64,000 nt of DNA from Chryseobacterium phosphatilyticum (GTDB lineage: Bacteria > Bacteroidota > Bacteroidia > Flavobacteriales > Weeksellaceae). Below, piece by piece: positions 1-9,342 of this stretch. Below the pieces are notes generated by a model. It ran no database searches and had not been told where the DNA came from. It was given only the letters and a program-made list of their open reading frames with translations. Each line of letters starts with the position of its first letter. Position 1 is the first letter of the stretch. The position numbers and the translations under genes were made by a program. The stretch lies in assembly GCF_002899825.2 (NCBI RefSeq), contig NZ_PPED02000008.1, positions 54,295-118,294 on the forward strand, written 5' to 3'.

Positions 1-210
1 TTTTTATTGAAGATCTTATTGCAGATTTTCTGGCTCCCCCTTATATTTCCCTCTGAATGACAACTGACAACAAGTAAATTAAGTAACATACTTTTAACTT
101 TGTCATCAGGTAAGAGATCGTTCTCTGGCAATTTGTTATTTAGAATTATTCAAAATATGACGAAAGTCATAAAAATTTTGTCAGCTAACAAAATCTTTTT
201 AAATTTACAC

Positions 211-224
211 CTAACAAATGTTAG
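211..224. promoter_or_regulatory. palindromic operator candidate upstream of paaK
   Basis: CTAACA-AA-TGTTAG is a perfect palindrome with 6-bp arms, ending 8 bases before the preferred paaK start at 233. A further half-site-like GCTAACA lies upstream at 183-189 and TTAG repeats at 225-228. Symmetry and position suit a TetR-family repressor, the usual regulator type of paa genes, but no regulator gene lies in the window, so the link is inference. A -7-like TAACTTTG at 95-102 could belong to a promoter further up, although no clear -33 box accompanies it. No gene is visible in bases 1-210. Confidence 0.45.
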
Positions 225-232
225 TTAGTGTT

Positions 233-1549
233 ATGGATTTTTCAGTTGAATATCTGGAGCTGGGTCAATTGAGACAGCTTCAATCTGACCGATTGACCAA
301 TTTGATGGGATATCTCGGGGAGAAGTCAGAATTTTATAGTAGAAAATTTGATGAATTGAATATATCTCCACAAGATATAACGTCAATTGAAGATATCACG
401 AAACTTCCCATTACCTATAAACAGGATCTAAGAGATCATTATCCGTTTGGATTATGTACTGTTCCGAAAAGTGAACTTCAAAGAATCCACTGCTCAAGCG
501 GAACAACGGGAAAGCCAACGGTAGTAGGATACACCAAAGAAGATGTTGATCTTTTTAGCGAAGTGGTCGCAAGATCTTTACATGCTGCGGGAGCCAGACC
601 GGGAATGCAATTGCATAATGCCTATGGATATGGTATTTTCACAGGAGGGCTTGGGCTTCATTATGGAGCTGAAAAACTAGGGATGAGCGTTCTTCCAATT
701 TCCGGGGGGATGACTGCAAGACAGGTTGATCTGATTATAGATTTTAAACCGGAGGTGATATGCTGTTCCCCATCATATGCCTTAACAATAGCAGATGAAT
801 TTGCTAAAAGAGGAATCTTTGCTGATGAAATAAGCTTACAATATGCTGTATTAGGATCAGAGCCATGGACGGAGATTATCAGAGGTCACATTGAAGAAAG
901 ATTAGGTGTTCACGCCACCAATATCTATGGATTGAGTGAAATTATTGGCCCCGGAGTCTCAATGGAGGATTTTGAGGAAAAAGGAGGAGCATATATTTGG
1001 GAAGATCATTTCTATCCTGAAATTTTAGATCCCGTGACAAAGCAACCGGTACCATTTGGAGAAGAAGGAGTACTGGTGATTACGACATTGACTAAAAAAG
1101 CAATGCCGCTTTTGCGTTACTGGACAAACGATATTACCAGTCTTTATTATGACGGGAATGCCAAAAGAACAATGGTGAAAATGAAACCAATTGTTGGCAG
1201 GGCAGATGATATGCTGATTGTAAGAGGGGTAAATGTTTATCCAAGTCAGATTGAAGATGCTTTTTCTCATGTAAAAGGAGTCGTTCCTAACTACTATTTG
1301 ACCCCCATTGAAAAAGAACATATGTGTGTAGCATTGGATATTGATGTGGAGGTTGATGATGATTTTGTAAAAGATCAAAAAATAGGCGCCCATACCGATG
1401 ATTATTTTAATTTTGTCGGAAACTTTGGAAAAAATATAGAAAACGAAATAAAAAAGCGGGTAGGAATCACTACAAAAGTGAAAGTTCATGCCCAGGACAG
1501 CCTGCCAAAGTGTGAAGGTGGAAAAATTAATAGAATACTAAAAAAATAA
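233..1549 (+). CDS. paaK: phenylacetate-CoA ligase
   Basis: This adenylate-forming enzyme joins phenylacetate to CoA at the cost of ATP, the first step of aerobic phenylacetate degradation in the cytoplasm. The AMP-binding loop SSGTTGKP lies near residue 88, and YGLSE and the C-terminal GRADDMLIVRGVNVYP segment are typical of PaaK. The length of 438 residues fits the family (about 430-440). The ATG at 233 is preferred to the in-frame ATG at 218, because 218 lies inside a palindrome and would add five residues unlike other PaaK starts. The stop codon overlaps the paaE start by one base (TAATG), so the two are translationally coupled. Confidence 0.95.
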   Translation: MDFSVEYLELGQLRQLQSDRLTNLMGYLGEKSEFYSRKFDELNISPQDITSIEDITKLPITYKQDLRDHYPFGLCTVPKSELQRIHCSSGTTGKPTVVGYTKEDVDLFSEVVARSLHAAGARPGMQLHNAYGYGIFTGGLGLHYGAEKLGMSVLPISGGMTARQVDLIIDFKPEVICCSPSYALTIADEFAKRGIFADEISLQYAVLGSEPWTEIIRGHIEERLGVHATNIYGLSEIIGPGVSMEDFEEKGGAYIWEDHFYPEILDPVTKQPVPFGEEGVLVITTLTKKAMPLLRYWTNDITSLYYDGNAKRTMVKMKPIVGRADDMLIVRGVNVYPSQIEDAFSHVKGVVPNYYLTPIEKEHMCVALDIDVEVDDDFVKDQKIGAHTDDYFNFVGNFGKNIENEIKKRVGITTKVKVHAQDSLPKCEGGKINRILKK

Positions 1550-2634
1550 TGAATTCATTTTATAAACTTAAAACAGTTAAAGTTCAGAAAGATACATCGG
1601 AAGCGGTAAGTGTGGCGGTGGAAATTCCTGAAGAACTGAAAGATAAGTTCAGGTTCAAACAAGGACAATATCTTAATTTTCGGATGATGATCAACGGAAA
1701 TGAAGAAAGACGTTCTTACTCAATCTGTAATGCTCCCAGTGAAAAAAGCAATACACTGGAAGTATTGGTGAAGCTATTGGAAGGCGGAAAAGTGTCCGGA
1801 TACTTCAATGAGCATCTTCATATGGATGAGCTGTTGGAAGTAATGCCTCCGATGGGCGGTTTTAATACGTCCTACCATCCTACCAATGTAAAAACGTATG
1901 TAGGCTTAGCAGCAGGAAGTGGAATTACACCTGTTTTGTCCAATATTAAAGAGAGTCTTTATCAGGAACCAGACAGTAATGCTTATCTGTTTTATAGCAA
2001 CAGAAGCATGGATCATGTTTTAAGAAAGACTGAAATTGATAAGCTGGTGGAACAGTTCAATGGCAGACTTAAGGTGGTTTACCTCGTAAGTCGTGAGAAG
2101 CACGCAGATCCTGTTTTTGAAGGAAGAATTTCTGCTGAGAAACTTGAACAACTGTTTGAAAGATATACAGATATTGATGTAAAGGAATCCACCTATTTTA
2201 TTTGTGGCCCTTCAGAAATGATCAAAGGAATTGCTGACTATCTGAAAAAAGATAAAAAAGTACCAGCAATTCAGGTGTTGTTTGAATACTTCACTGCCCC
2301 TGATGAAGAAAATACAGAGGAAATGAGTGATGAATTCAAAGCGATTGCCAACATTGAAAGTATGGTAACCGTAATTATTGACGATGATGAATATTCGTTC
2401 CACCTTAATTCTAAAAAAGAGAGTATCTTAGATAAAGCATTGAAAGACAATCTTCCTGTACCTTTTGCGTGTAAAGGAGGAGTGTGTTGTACGTGTAAAG
2501 CGGAGGTTCTGGAAGGAGAGGTTTTTATGGAGAAGAACTATGCGCTTACCGAAGACGAAGTAGCCAGAGGTTACGTTCTTACCTGTCAATGTCACCCGAC
2601 AACGAATGTGGTGATGCTTAATTATGATGTTTAA
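1549..2634 (+). CDS. paaE: phenylacetyl-CoA epoxidase reductase subunit PaaE
   Basis: This flavo-iron-sulfur reductase passes electrons from NAD(P)H to the di-iron subunit PaaA. An FAD-binding domain with RRSYSICNAP near residue 55 comes first, then an NAD-binding domain with GLAAGSGITP near 120, then a plant-type [2Fe-2S] ferredoxin domain. The cluster ligands are C308-x4-C313-x2-C316-x29-C346. The length of 361 residues is normal for PaaE. It starts on the last base of the paaK stop codon. Placing paaE before paaABC is unlike the E. coli order ABCDE. Confidence 0.95.
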   Translation: MNSFYKLKTVKVQKDTSEAVSVAVEIPEELKDKFRFKQGQYLNFRMMINGNEERRSYSICNAPSEKSNTLEVLVKLLEGGKVSGYFNEHLHMDELLEVMPPMGGFNTSYHPTNVKTYVGLAAGSGITPVLSNIKESLYQEPDSNAYLFYSNRSMDHVLRKTEIDKLVEQFNGRLKVVYLVSREKHADPVFEGRISAEKLEQLFERYTDIDVKESTYFICGPSEMIKGIADYLKKDKKVPAIQVLFEYFTAPDEENTEEMSDEFKAIANIESMVTVIIDDDEYSFHLNSKKESILDKALKDNLPVPFACKGGVCCTCKAEVLEGEVFMEKNYALTEDEVARGYVLTCQCHPTTNVVMLNYDV

Positions 2635-2635
2635 A

Positions 2636-2700
2636 TTGTATTAACGATTGAATGTAAATTGTATTCATGAATACATTAATACTTTTTACATTTTACAAAA
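2636..2700. repeat. AT-rich inverted repeat between paaE and paaA
   Basis: The centre is a perfect 16-bp palindrome, TGTATTCATGAATACA (2660-2675). It is flanked by further imperfectly paired TGTAAA/TTTACA and ATTAA words. The transcript could fold into a long hairpin just before paaA. The element uses the same words (ATGTATTCATG, TTTTACA) as the repeat at 9343-9411. Confidence 0.6.
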
Positions 2701-2710
2701 AGACAAAAAA

Positions 2711-3649
2711 ATGGACTTAGAAAAATTTGTTCAATACGTTCACGAAGAAAATAAAGTAGAACCAAAAGATGTAATGCCTGATGATTACAGAAAGTTACTG
2801 GTTCGTCAGATATCGCAACATGCTCATTCGGAGATAGTAGGAATGCTGCCCGAAGCTAACTGGATTTCCAGGGCACCTTCATTGAGAAGAAAGATGGCTC
2901 TTTTGGCCAAAGTTCAGGATGAGGCAGGTCATGGTTTATACCTTTATTCCGCCACTGAAACATTAGGAGATGGAAGCATCAGAGCTGACCGGGATGCGAC
3001 TTATGATGATATGCTCGAAGGAAAAGCGAAGTATTCAAGTATCTTCAATTACCCAACGCTGAGTTGGGCTGATATCGGTGCGATCGGTTGGTTGGTTGAT
3101 GGGGCAGCCATTATGAATCAGGTAATGTTGATGGGGAATTCCTATGGTCCTTATTCAAGAGCGATGGTTAAGATCTGTAAAGAAGAATCTTTCCACCAGA
3201 GACAAGGATATGAGATTTTGATGGCACTTTGCCGTGGTACCAAACAACAGAAAGAAATGGCCCAGGCTTCGTTAAACCGTTTCTGGTGGCCGGCTTTAAT
3301 GATGTTTGGTCCCAATGATGACAGCTCACCCAACTCTAAAATCTCTATGAATTACAGAGTAAAAAGAGAAAGTAACGACAGTCTTCGTCAGAGATTTATC
3401 GACGTTACAGTATCTCAGGCTGAATTCTTAGGGTTGACTGTTCCGGATAAAGATCTGAAATGGAATGAAGAAAGACAGCATTATGATTTTGGTGAACTTC
3501 CATGGGATGAATTCATGGAAATTTTAAAAGGAAACGGGCCTTGCAACAAGAAACGTATCGAAACCAAGAGAAAGGCTCAAAGAGAAAATTCCTGGGTAAA
3601 AGAAGCCGCTGCAGCTTTTGCAGAAAAACAACAAAAAGAAGTAATATAA
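2711..3649 (+). CDS. paaA: phenylacetyl-CoA 1,2-epoxidase catalytic subunit PaaA
   Basis: This is the di-iron oxygenase subunit that epoxidises the ring of phenylacetyl-CoA. The bacterial multicomponent monooxygenase pattern is visible: E41, E71-x2-H74 in DEAGH, and E159-x2-H162 in KEESFH. The 312-residue length fits PaaA. The start at 2711 is chosen because the in-frame extension back to 2648 is encoded by an inverted repeat and lacks family similarity, while the chosen start opens the usual short N-terminal region. It heads the paaABC block, separated from paaB by a repeat-filled spacer. Confidence 0.96.
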   Translation: MDLEKFVQYVHEENKVEPKDVMPDDYRKLLVRQISQHAHSEIVGMLPEANWISRAPSLRRKMALLAKVQDEAGHGLYLYSATETLGDGSIRADRDATYDDMLEGKAKYSSIFNYPTLSWADIGAIGWLVDGAAIMNQVMLMGNSYGPYSRAMVKICKEESFHQRQGYEILMALCRGTKQQKEMAQASLNRFWWPALMMFGPNDDSSPNSKISMNYRVKRESNDSLRQRFIDVTVSQAEFLGLTVPDKDLKWNEERQHYDFGELPWDEFMEILKGNGPCNKKRIETKRKAQRENSWVKEAAAAFAEKQQKEVI

Positions 3650-3659
3650 TTTAATGTAT

Positions 3660-3742
3660 TAATTTGAAAATGTGCTAATTTGAAAAAATAACTATTGCAG
3701 ATTAATTTTCAAATTACCTAATTCTCAAATTTTCAAATTCTC
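3660..3742. repeat. AATTTGAAAATG-type inverted repeat, copy 1
   Basis: The left half reiterates AATTTGAAAATG and TAATTTGAAAA, and the right half reiterates the complement (TTTTCAAATT, TCTCAAATTTTC). The two halves can pair into an imperfect stem of roughly 30 bp. Related copies lie at 10562, 11378 and 12694, always directly before a paa-cluster gene. Confidence 0.65.
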
Positions 3743-3751
3743 AATTAAAAT

Positions 3752-4033
3752 ATGGCAAATTTAGATATGTGGGAAGTGTTTATTCAGACTAAACCGGGAT
3801 TATCCCACAAACATGTTGGAATTGTACAGGCACCAACAGCAGAAATGGCTTTACAAAATGCAAGAGACGTCTATACAAGAAGAAAAGAAGGAACTTCTGT
3901 TTGGGTAGTTCCAAGCAAATATATCGTAACTTCAGAAGGAGTGGATAAAGAAGCTTTTTTTGATCCGGCTGATGACAAACTATACCGTCATCCAACTTTT
4001 TATGAGATTCCTAACGACGTAAAAAATATGTAA
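3752..4033 (+). CDS. paaB: phenylacetyl-CoA epoxidase subunit PaaB
   Basis: This is the small subunit of the epoxidase complex, which helps bridge PaaA-PaaC units; it has no catalytic residues. The 93 residues match the family length (about 95). Typical segments are WEVFIQTKPGLSHKHVG at the N-terminus, ALQNARDVYTRR in the middle and WVVPSKYI. It lies between paaA and paaC, with about 100-bp spacers on both sides instead of the tight packing seen in proteobacteria. Confidence 0.95.
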   Translation: MANLDMWEVFIQTKPGLSHKHVGIVQAPTAEMALQNARDVYTRRKEGTSVWVVPSKYIVTSEGVDKEAFFDPADDKLYRHPTFYEIPNDVKNM

Positions 4034-4045
4034 TTAATAAAGACT

Positions 4046-4117
4046 TCAAGATGTTAGATCTCAGGTATCAGACTTTTTTGTCAATCTGAAATCTAGTGTC
4101 TGAAATCTGAAATCTAC
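4046..4117. repeat. TCTGAAATCTGAAATCT-type inverted repeat
   Basis: The left half (GTTAGATCTCAGGTATCAGAC) and the right half (GTCTGAAATCTGAAATCTAC) are imperfectly complementary around a T-rich loop. Direct copies of the word CTGAAATCT also occur. It fills the paaB-paaC spacer and uses a different word set from the AATTTGAAAATG elements. Confidence 0.5.
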
Positions 4118-4123
4118 TAAACA

Positions 4124-4873
4124 ATGAACCCATTATATAATTATTTATTAAAACTAGCAGACGACAGTTTCATTATGGGACAGCGTTTGTCTGCATGGTG
4201 TGGTGAAGGTCCTTATTTGGAGGAAGATATTGCATTGACCAATATTGCGTTGGATGAGCTTGGCCAGGCAAATAACTTTTATGTTTACGCTTCAAGAGTG
4301 ATTGACAACGGCAAAAGTGAAGATGATATCGCATTTTTAAGATACGAACACGAATACGTTAATGCACACTGGGTAGAACTTCCGAATGAAGATTATGCAC
4401 AGACTATTCTTAAAGTATATGTATTGGCTGTATATCAGAAACTGATGTATGAAGCATTATCAAATTCTGCTAATGAAGAGCTTTCTGCGATTGCACAAAA
4501 ATCTTTAAAAGAAGTAAAATATCATTATACGCATGCTTCTTCCTGGATGAAAATCTTTGCTCAGGGAACAGAAGAAAGTAAGTCACGTTTGGTAAAAGCG
4601 ATTGAAAATATCTGGGAATATACAAAAGGTCTGTTTGCTAAAACAGAAGGAGAGGATGACCTTGTTGCTTTACATATTGCTCCGGATGCAGATGCTCTTT
4701 ATGAAGAATTTCTTGCGATGACAAAGAAAGATTTTGCAGATTTCGGTTTAGAATATCCGGAAAACTCTTTCATGCAGCCGAAATCAAGAACAGGATATCA
4801 TACAGAATATTTCGGATTTATACTTTGTGAACTTCAGTACATGCAGAGAGCATATCCTGGATGTACCTGGTAG
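4124..4873 (+). CDS. paaC: phenylacetyl-CoA epoxidase structural subunit PaaC
   Basis: This catalytically inactive ferritin-like subunit holds PaaA in the epoxidase complex. The 249-residue length, the N-terminal LADDSFIMGQRLSAWCGEGP, the helix LTNIALDELGQANNFY and the C-terminal RTGYHTEYFGFILCELQYMQRAYPG are typical of PaaC. In most clusters paaD follows at once; here a 2.9-kb gene for a secreted protein sits between them. Confidence 0.95.
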   Translation: MNPLYNYLLKLADDSFIMGQRLSAWCGEGPYLEEDIALTNIALDELGQANNFYVYASRVIDNGKSEDDIAFLRYEHEYVNAHWVELPNEDYAQTILKVYVLAVYQKLMYEALSNSANEELSAIAQKSLKEVKYHYTHASSWMKIFAQGTEESKSRLVKAIENIWEYTKGLFAKTEGEDDLVALHIAPDADALYEEFLAMTKKDFADFGLEYPENSFMQPKSRTGYHTEYFGFILCELQYMQRAYPGCTW

Positions 4874-4986
4874 ATAATTTGAAAAAAAGCACAACGTATA
4901 AATTTTTACCTACGAAATATGTGTTTTTAAGAGATCTTTAATGTAGTATTAATAAGGTATTTCTTGTTTTATATAAAATTCTCAGG

Positions 4987-7893
4987 ATGAAATATTTTTT
5001 AAGTGTATTATTTGGAGTTTCTTTAATGAATGCTCAAACACAGCCTGTAATAGAGAATATTCCTTCAAACTATAACAGTTCTGTTGTTGTAACAAATTCA
5101 GCGATACAAAATGTCATTGGTTTAAGTGAGACATTTAGGGGGCAAGCTAAGTTAACGTCGATTGATCCTGCTAATGGTTATCAACCACAGTATACAAATG
5201 GAAACTGGCCTTTAGGCTCTTGGTTTAGAGGATATTTTAGTGGCTTTGAATATCAGCCAAATCCAAATATTAATGGATATAAAATGTTTTATGAGAGTGA
5301 TCCTGCAATACCTAGTTACTTGGCCCCATATTGGAGCAGTCATCCACAGCCTAGAGATACAGGTAAGCAGATAAGGGCGCTTATACATTTTGATAATTAT
5401 TTTGGAAATAGTAGTAATTCTAATACTGTTGTTACAGGACTAGAATATTTAATTAATCAAATCCAGCCCAATGGAGGCTATATTTATTGGTGGACAAGAG
5501 GGGAGTCTCAGCCAGGAAATGCTCAAACAAGTTTTGAACAGGATGATAATGTTCAAAAACAAGGAGCTTACAATAGAATACTTATTTACGAAACAGGAAG
5601 CGCTTTAGCAGCTTTATGTGAAGGATATCTCTATCTTAAAAAAAATAATATTGCTGTACCGGAGGATTTATATAAGACTATTGTTGCGAGTGCAGAACAT
5701 ATATATATAAAACCTATAAATGACGACTTGGATCATCCAACGGTGCCAGATTACTCTTCATCTTATTATAATGCAGACTATAATTCTATTAATTATGTAG
5801 CATTTGGATTGTGGGGATTGTCAAAAGCCTATAAAATTACTGGTGATTGTAGATATCTGGAAAAAATTGAAGAACTAGGGAAGTGGCTTGTGAGTAGACA
5901 GCACAAAGAAAATGACCTATGTAATGGGACTTGGAATGAGGGGGAAGGGAAGTTAGATGGAACAAATATTTTGGTAAATCATGAAACTAAAATTGTTTAT
6001 CATGCTATTACGTTGAGGGCACTCATAGATGCCTTGGATTGCATTCCCAAATCTGATAGGGTATTAAGAGAAAAACTAGCTTCCTCCATCAAAAAAGCAG
6101 CTAATCATATAATAAAATATCGTGTGGATTATCAAGCGGGTGGAAGTTTTGGCGCTACCAGTTATCTTCATACGGATAAAAACTGTACTCCTCTAGTTAA
6201 TCCAAATTATGGATATTATTATTCAGATGATATTGTGGAGTGTATCGCATTATTAGCATATTATTCCCGATTTGCTACAGATGATTTTAATTCAGAAGAG
6301 ACACGAAATTTGCGTCAATTACTTAATATAGTAGCTTCTTCTACAGGGAATTGGATTGATCCAAATACACATACTACCATAATTGATCCAGTTCAAAAGA
6401 AATATAGATCTGTAATATATATGCCTTCATTGGCATTTTATTTAGATTACAATAAAGCTATGGATAACAATACCAAAGTGTTTGAAGTAGACAATACCAA
6501 CTTCTTTGATTCAGAAAAAACATCAAAACCTGTTTCCTTAGATTTTGATCATGACGGAGTAAGAGATGAGGTAGCTTATTTCAGTACCAATGGAGATAAA
6601 ACATTCTTAAATGTTGCTAAAATGGCTTCTGATGGGTCCATATCTTCTGTGAAAAGTGTTTGGAAATCCACAGGATATCCACTTGAATTATTCTCGGACA
6701 GAATAGTTTCCGGAGATTTTGACAGCGATGGATATTTTGATGATATAGCTGTGATGTGTGATTATGGAGGGGGAGAAACAAGGATCCATGTGTTTGAAGG
6801 TACAGGGTCTGAGTTTATATATAGTAACCAGGATCAGGGATGGTGGAAAGAGATGGGTTATTATGCTAATCTGGTGGGTGACAGGATGGTATCCGGAGAT
6901 TTTGATGGTGATGGAAATCATAATGATGTTGCAGTTTTTTACAGATATGATAGTAATAAAACAATAATACATGTATTTCAGGGCCAAGCAAATAAGTCTT
7001 TTAAGCACTTAACTGCAAATGGATGGTGGCAAAGTAATAATTATTCAACAGATAATATCATAGGCAATATTGTATCCGGAAATTTTGATAATAATGGTAT
7101 ACATGATGATATTGCGGTTTTTTATAAAAATAGTGATGAAGCTACCGCTGTACATGTGTTTGAAAGAGTGGGCTCAAGTTTTGTTTTCAAGAAATGGTGG
7201 GAAAATACCGGTTATCCTTTCAGTCAGTTTACCAAAAGGATTGTTTCCGGTAATTTTTATGATGGAAACAAAAGAGACGATATTGCAGTGTTGTATGAAT
7301 CTGATCCGGGGCATACAAATCTGCATCTTTTTCAGGGAAAAGGAGATCATTTTAATTATTTAGGATCTACAGGATATTGGGCGTCAACTAAATATGATTC
7401 TAAAAAGATAAAAGGAAAAATTGTTGATTTCAATATTGGAAATGATACTAAATCCCAGATTTTTGCCATGTATAATGTGCCGGGTAAAGACTCCAAACTA
7501 CAAGTCTTTAAAAATAATATGGATAGCTCACCACCGAATTTTGCACTCAATGAGGTAAAGGATTGGTGGAAGAATGAATGTGATGGAGATATCAATTTAC
7601 AGAGCCAGTATGTACCTTCAGGGGTAGGCAGAATGGTAAATAGAACTTTAGAAAATAATACTTCAGATAAAATTGCTGATATAAAAATATATAAAGACTC
7701 CGGTTCTTATGAAGTGGTATCACAGGAGAAAATAAAAAGTATACAGATCTTTGATTTCTCAGGCAAGATGATACAGGAATACACCGGAATTCTTTCGAAC
7801 CGTTATAAATTCAATATTGTAAATAAAGGAAATTATATCGTGAAAGTATCTGATATTAATAATAAAATTTCAACAAAGAAAATACTTGATTAA
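4987..7893 (+). CDS. secreted T9SS cargo with FG-GAP/VCBS-like repeats, inserted in the paa cluster
   Basis: The 968-residue protein begins with a short signal peptide ending near NAQTQ. Residues of about 60-490 look all-helical, with repeated WGLSKAY/ALRALIDAL-like helices, as in alpha/alpha-toroid carbohydrate enzymes; no catalytic motif is recognised. Five repeats follow with about 60-residue spacing, marked by Ca-binding-like DFDxDG loops near residues 519, 577, 638, 699 and 756 (the last two degenerate), as in FG-GAP/VCBS propellers. The end (IQIFDFSGKMI to KKIL) is a type A sorting domain. A surface or extracellular role is inferred. It sits between paaC and paaD, is visibly richer in A/T-ending codons than the paa genes, and has no evident link to phenylacetate, so it is probably a later insertion. 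Confidence 0.8.
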   Translation: MKYFLSVLFGVSLMNAQTQPVIENIPSNYNSSVVVTNSAIQNVIGLSETFRGQAKLTSIDPANGYQPQYTNGNWPLGSWFRGYFSGFEYQPNPNINGYKMFYESDPAIPSYLAPYWSSHPQPRDTGKQIRALIHFDNYFGNSSNSNTVVTGLEYLINQIQPNGGYIYWWTRGESQPGNAQTSFEQDDNVQKQGAYNRILIYETGSALAALCEGYLYLKKNNIAVPEDLYKTIVASAEHIYIKPINDDLDHPTVPDYSSSYYNADYNSINYVAFGLWGLSKAYKITGDCRYLEKIEELGKWLVSRQHKENDLCNGTWNEGEGKLDGTNILVNHETKIVYHAITLRALIDALDCIPKSDRVLREKLASSIKKAANHIIKYRVDYQAGGSFGATSYLHTDKNCTPLVNPNYGYYYSDDIVECIALLAYYSRFATDDFNSEETRNLRQLLNIVASSTGNWIDPNTHTTIIDPVQKKYRSVIYMPSLAFYLDYNKAMDNNTKVFEVDNTNFFDSEKTSKPVSLDFDHDGVRDEVAYFSTNGDKTFLNVAKMASDGSISSVKSVWKSTGYPLELFSDRIVSGDFDSDGYFDDIAVMCDYGGGETRIHVFEGTGSEFIYSNQDQGWWKEMGYYANLVGDRMVSGDFDGDGNHNDVAVFYRYDSNKTIIHVFQGQANKSFKHLTANGWWQSNNYSTDNIIGNIVSGNFDNNGIHDDIAVFYKNSDEATAVHVFERVGSSFVFKKWWENTGYPFSQFTKRIVSGNFYDGNKRDDIAVLYESDPGHTNLHLFQGKGDHFNYLGSTGYWASTKYDSKKIKGKIVDFNIGNDTKSQIFAMYNVPGKDSKLQVFKNNMDSSPPNFALNEVKDWWKNECDGDINLQSQYVPSGVGRMVNRTLENNTSDKIADIKIYKDSGSYEVVSQEKIKSIQIFDFSGKMIQEYTGILSNRYKFNIVNKGNYIVKVSDINNKISTKKILD

Positions 7894-7914
7894 AGCTGTT
7901 TTCAATTTTAAAAT

Positions 7915-8382
7915 ATGCAAAACAATATTTTAAACTTATTAAAAACCATACCCGATCCGGAAATTCCCGTGATTGATATTGTGGAATTAGGTATTGTAAG
8001 AGATGCTCAGGTTACAGGTGAAAACACTTGTGAAGTGATTATTACTCCTACCTATTCTGCCTGTCCTGCGATGTTTACCATTGAAGAGGATATTATCAAA
8101 ATGATGAAAGAAAACGGATGGGATGCGAAAGTAGTAACCAAGATGTTTCCAATATGGACAACAGACTGGATTACTGATGAAGCGAGAGAAAAGCTCCGTG
8201 TATACGGAATTACCCCGCCCGAAAAAGGAGCAGACGAACATCACATCGGGAAGCCGAAAAAATGTCCGCGTTGTGGTTCCGAACATACCAAACAGATCAG
8301 TAGATTCGGGTCTACTTTGTGTAAGGCTTCTTACCAATGTTTAGACTGTCTGGAACCTTTTGATTATTTTAAATGCCATTAA
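7915..8382 (+). CDS. paaD: phenylacetate degradation protein PaaD (MIP18/DUF59 family)
   Basis: PaaD is thought to mature the iron centres of the epoxidase complex. Residues 5-95 form the DUF59 domain, with the DPEIPVIDIVELGIV opening and conserved C50 in YSACPAM. The C-terminus is a zinc-ribbon-like part with C117-x2-C120 and C142-x2-C145, plus C136 and C154. The length of 155 residues fits PaaD (about 165). It is separated from paaC by the inserted secreted-protein gene but keeps the cluster's direction. Confidence 0.93.
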   Translation: MQNNILNLLKTIPDPEIPVIDIVELGIVRDAQVTGENTCEVIITPTYSACPAMFTIEEDIIKMMKENGWDAKVVTKMFPIWTTDWITDEAREKLRVYGITPPEKGADEHHIGKPKKCPRCGSEHTKQISRFGSTLCKASYQCLDCLEPFDYFKCH

Positions 8383-8530
8383 TTCTCTTATAGCAATAAT
8401 CAGAGAGAAGAGATAAAGTTTATGATTATGCAAAACATAACGAAGCTGTTGCCAGATTGTTAAATTGTTAGACTGTTACATTGATTTATATTATTAAATT
8501 AGTGCATTGTTAAATAATAAATAAAAAACT

Positions 8531-9331
8531 ATGTATACACAACTTGATATTGAAACGCATTTTGACGGGAAGCTTAAAATCGCATATCTTAATCAACCTG
8601 AAACAATGAATGCCCTTACAAAACCTTCGCTATCGGACTTGAAAGATTTCGTTAAAGAATGTAATGAAGATAGTACTGTAAGATGTATAGCAATCTCAGG
8701 TCGGGGAAGAGCGTTCTGCTCAGGTCAAAATTTAGATGATGCTTTCGTACAAGGTAATGAGCACCATGATCACGATATCATCAGAAAAATTGTAGTAGAT
8801 TACTATAATCCTTTGGTTACAGAAATTACACATTGCAAAAAACCTGTGGTGGCATTGGTAAATGGCCCTGCGGTAGGTGCAGGAGCAATGCTAGCCCTGA
8901 TTTGTGATTTTGTGTTGGCTGTTGATAAATCATATTTTGCCCAGGCATTTTCCAATATAGGTTTGATTCCTGATACAGGAGGAACTTATTTCTTACCGAA
9001 GCTTTTAGGTAGACAGTTGGCCAATTATTTAGCGTTTACAGGTAAAAAACTATCTGCTGAAGAGTCTAAATCATATGGTCTTGTTGCTGAGGTTTTCAAT
9101 GAAGAAGAATTTGCTCCAAAATCTATGGAGATTCTTGAAAAAATGTCAAATATGCCGACTGCAGCTCTTAAACTTACCAAAAAAGCTTTTGCTCAATCTT
9201 ACCACAACACCCTGAAAGAACAATTGGAATTAGAAGGAGATTTACAGCAGGAAGCTGCAGAAACAGAAGACTTCATTGAAGGTGTAAATGCCTTTTTACA
9301 GAAAAGAAAGCCTAATTATAAAGGAAGATAA
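8531..9331 (+). CDS. paaG: enoyl-CoA hydratase/isomerase PaaG (epoxyphenylacetyl-CoA isomerase)
   Basis: This crotonase-fold enzyme of 266 residues probably converts 1,2-epoxyphenylacetyl-CoA to oxepin-CoA. The oxyanion segments SGRGRAFCSGQNL and NGPAVGAGA are present. The first hydratase Glu is Met120 and the second position is Phe140, while D148 in NIGLIPDTGG matches the Asp used by PaaG isomerases. This favours PaaG over PaaF. The 148-bp spacer before it holds TGTTAAATTGTTAG-type word repeats. Confidence 0.85.
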   Translation: MYTQLDIETHFDGKLKIAYLNQPETMNALTKPSLSDLKDFVKECNEDSTVRCIAISGRGRAFCSGQNLDDAFVQGNEHHDHDIIRKIVVDYYNPLVTEITHCKKPVVALVNGPAVGAGAMLALICDFVLAVDKSYFAQAFSNIGLIPDTGGTYFLPKLLGRQLANYLAFTGKKLSAEESKSYGLVAEVFNEEEFAPKSMEILEKMSNMPTAALKLTKKAFAQSYHNTLKEQLELEGDLQQEAAETEDFIEGVNAFLQKRKPNYKGR

Positions 9332-9342
9332 ATTTCGTATTA

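Noticed and set aside
1025..1489. 154-codon frame on the - strand inside paaK
   Set aside because: It is fully antisense to a conserved enzyme and its product is Phe/Ile/His-rich with no domain.
2648..2710. N-terminal extension of paaA to an upstream ATG
   Set aside because: The extension is encoded by an inverted repeat and is unlike PaaA; the ATG at 2711 gives the normal start.
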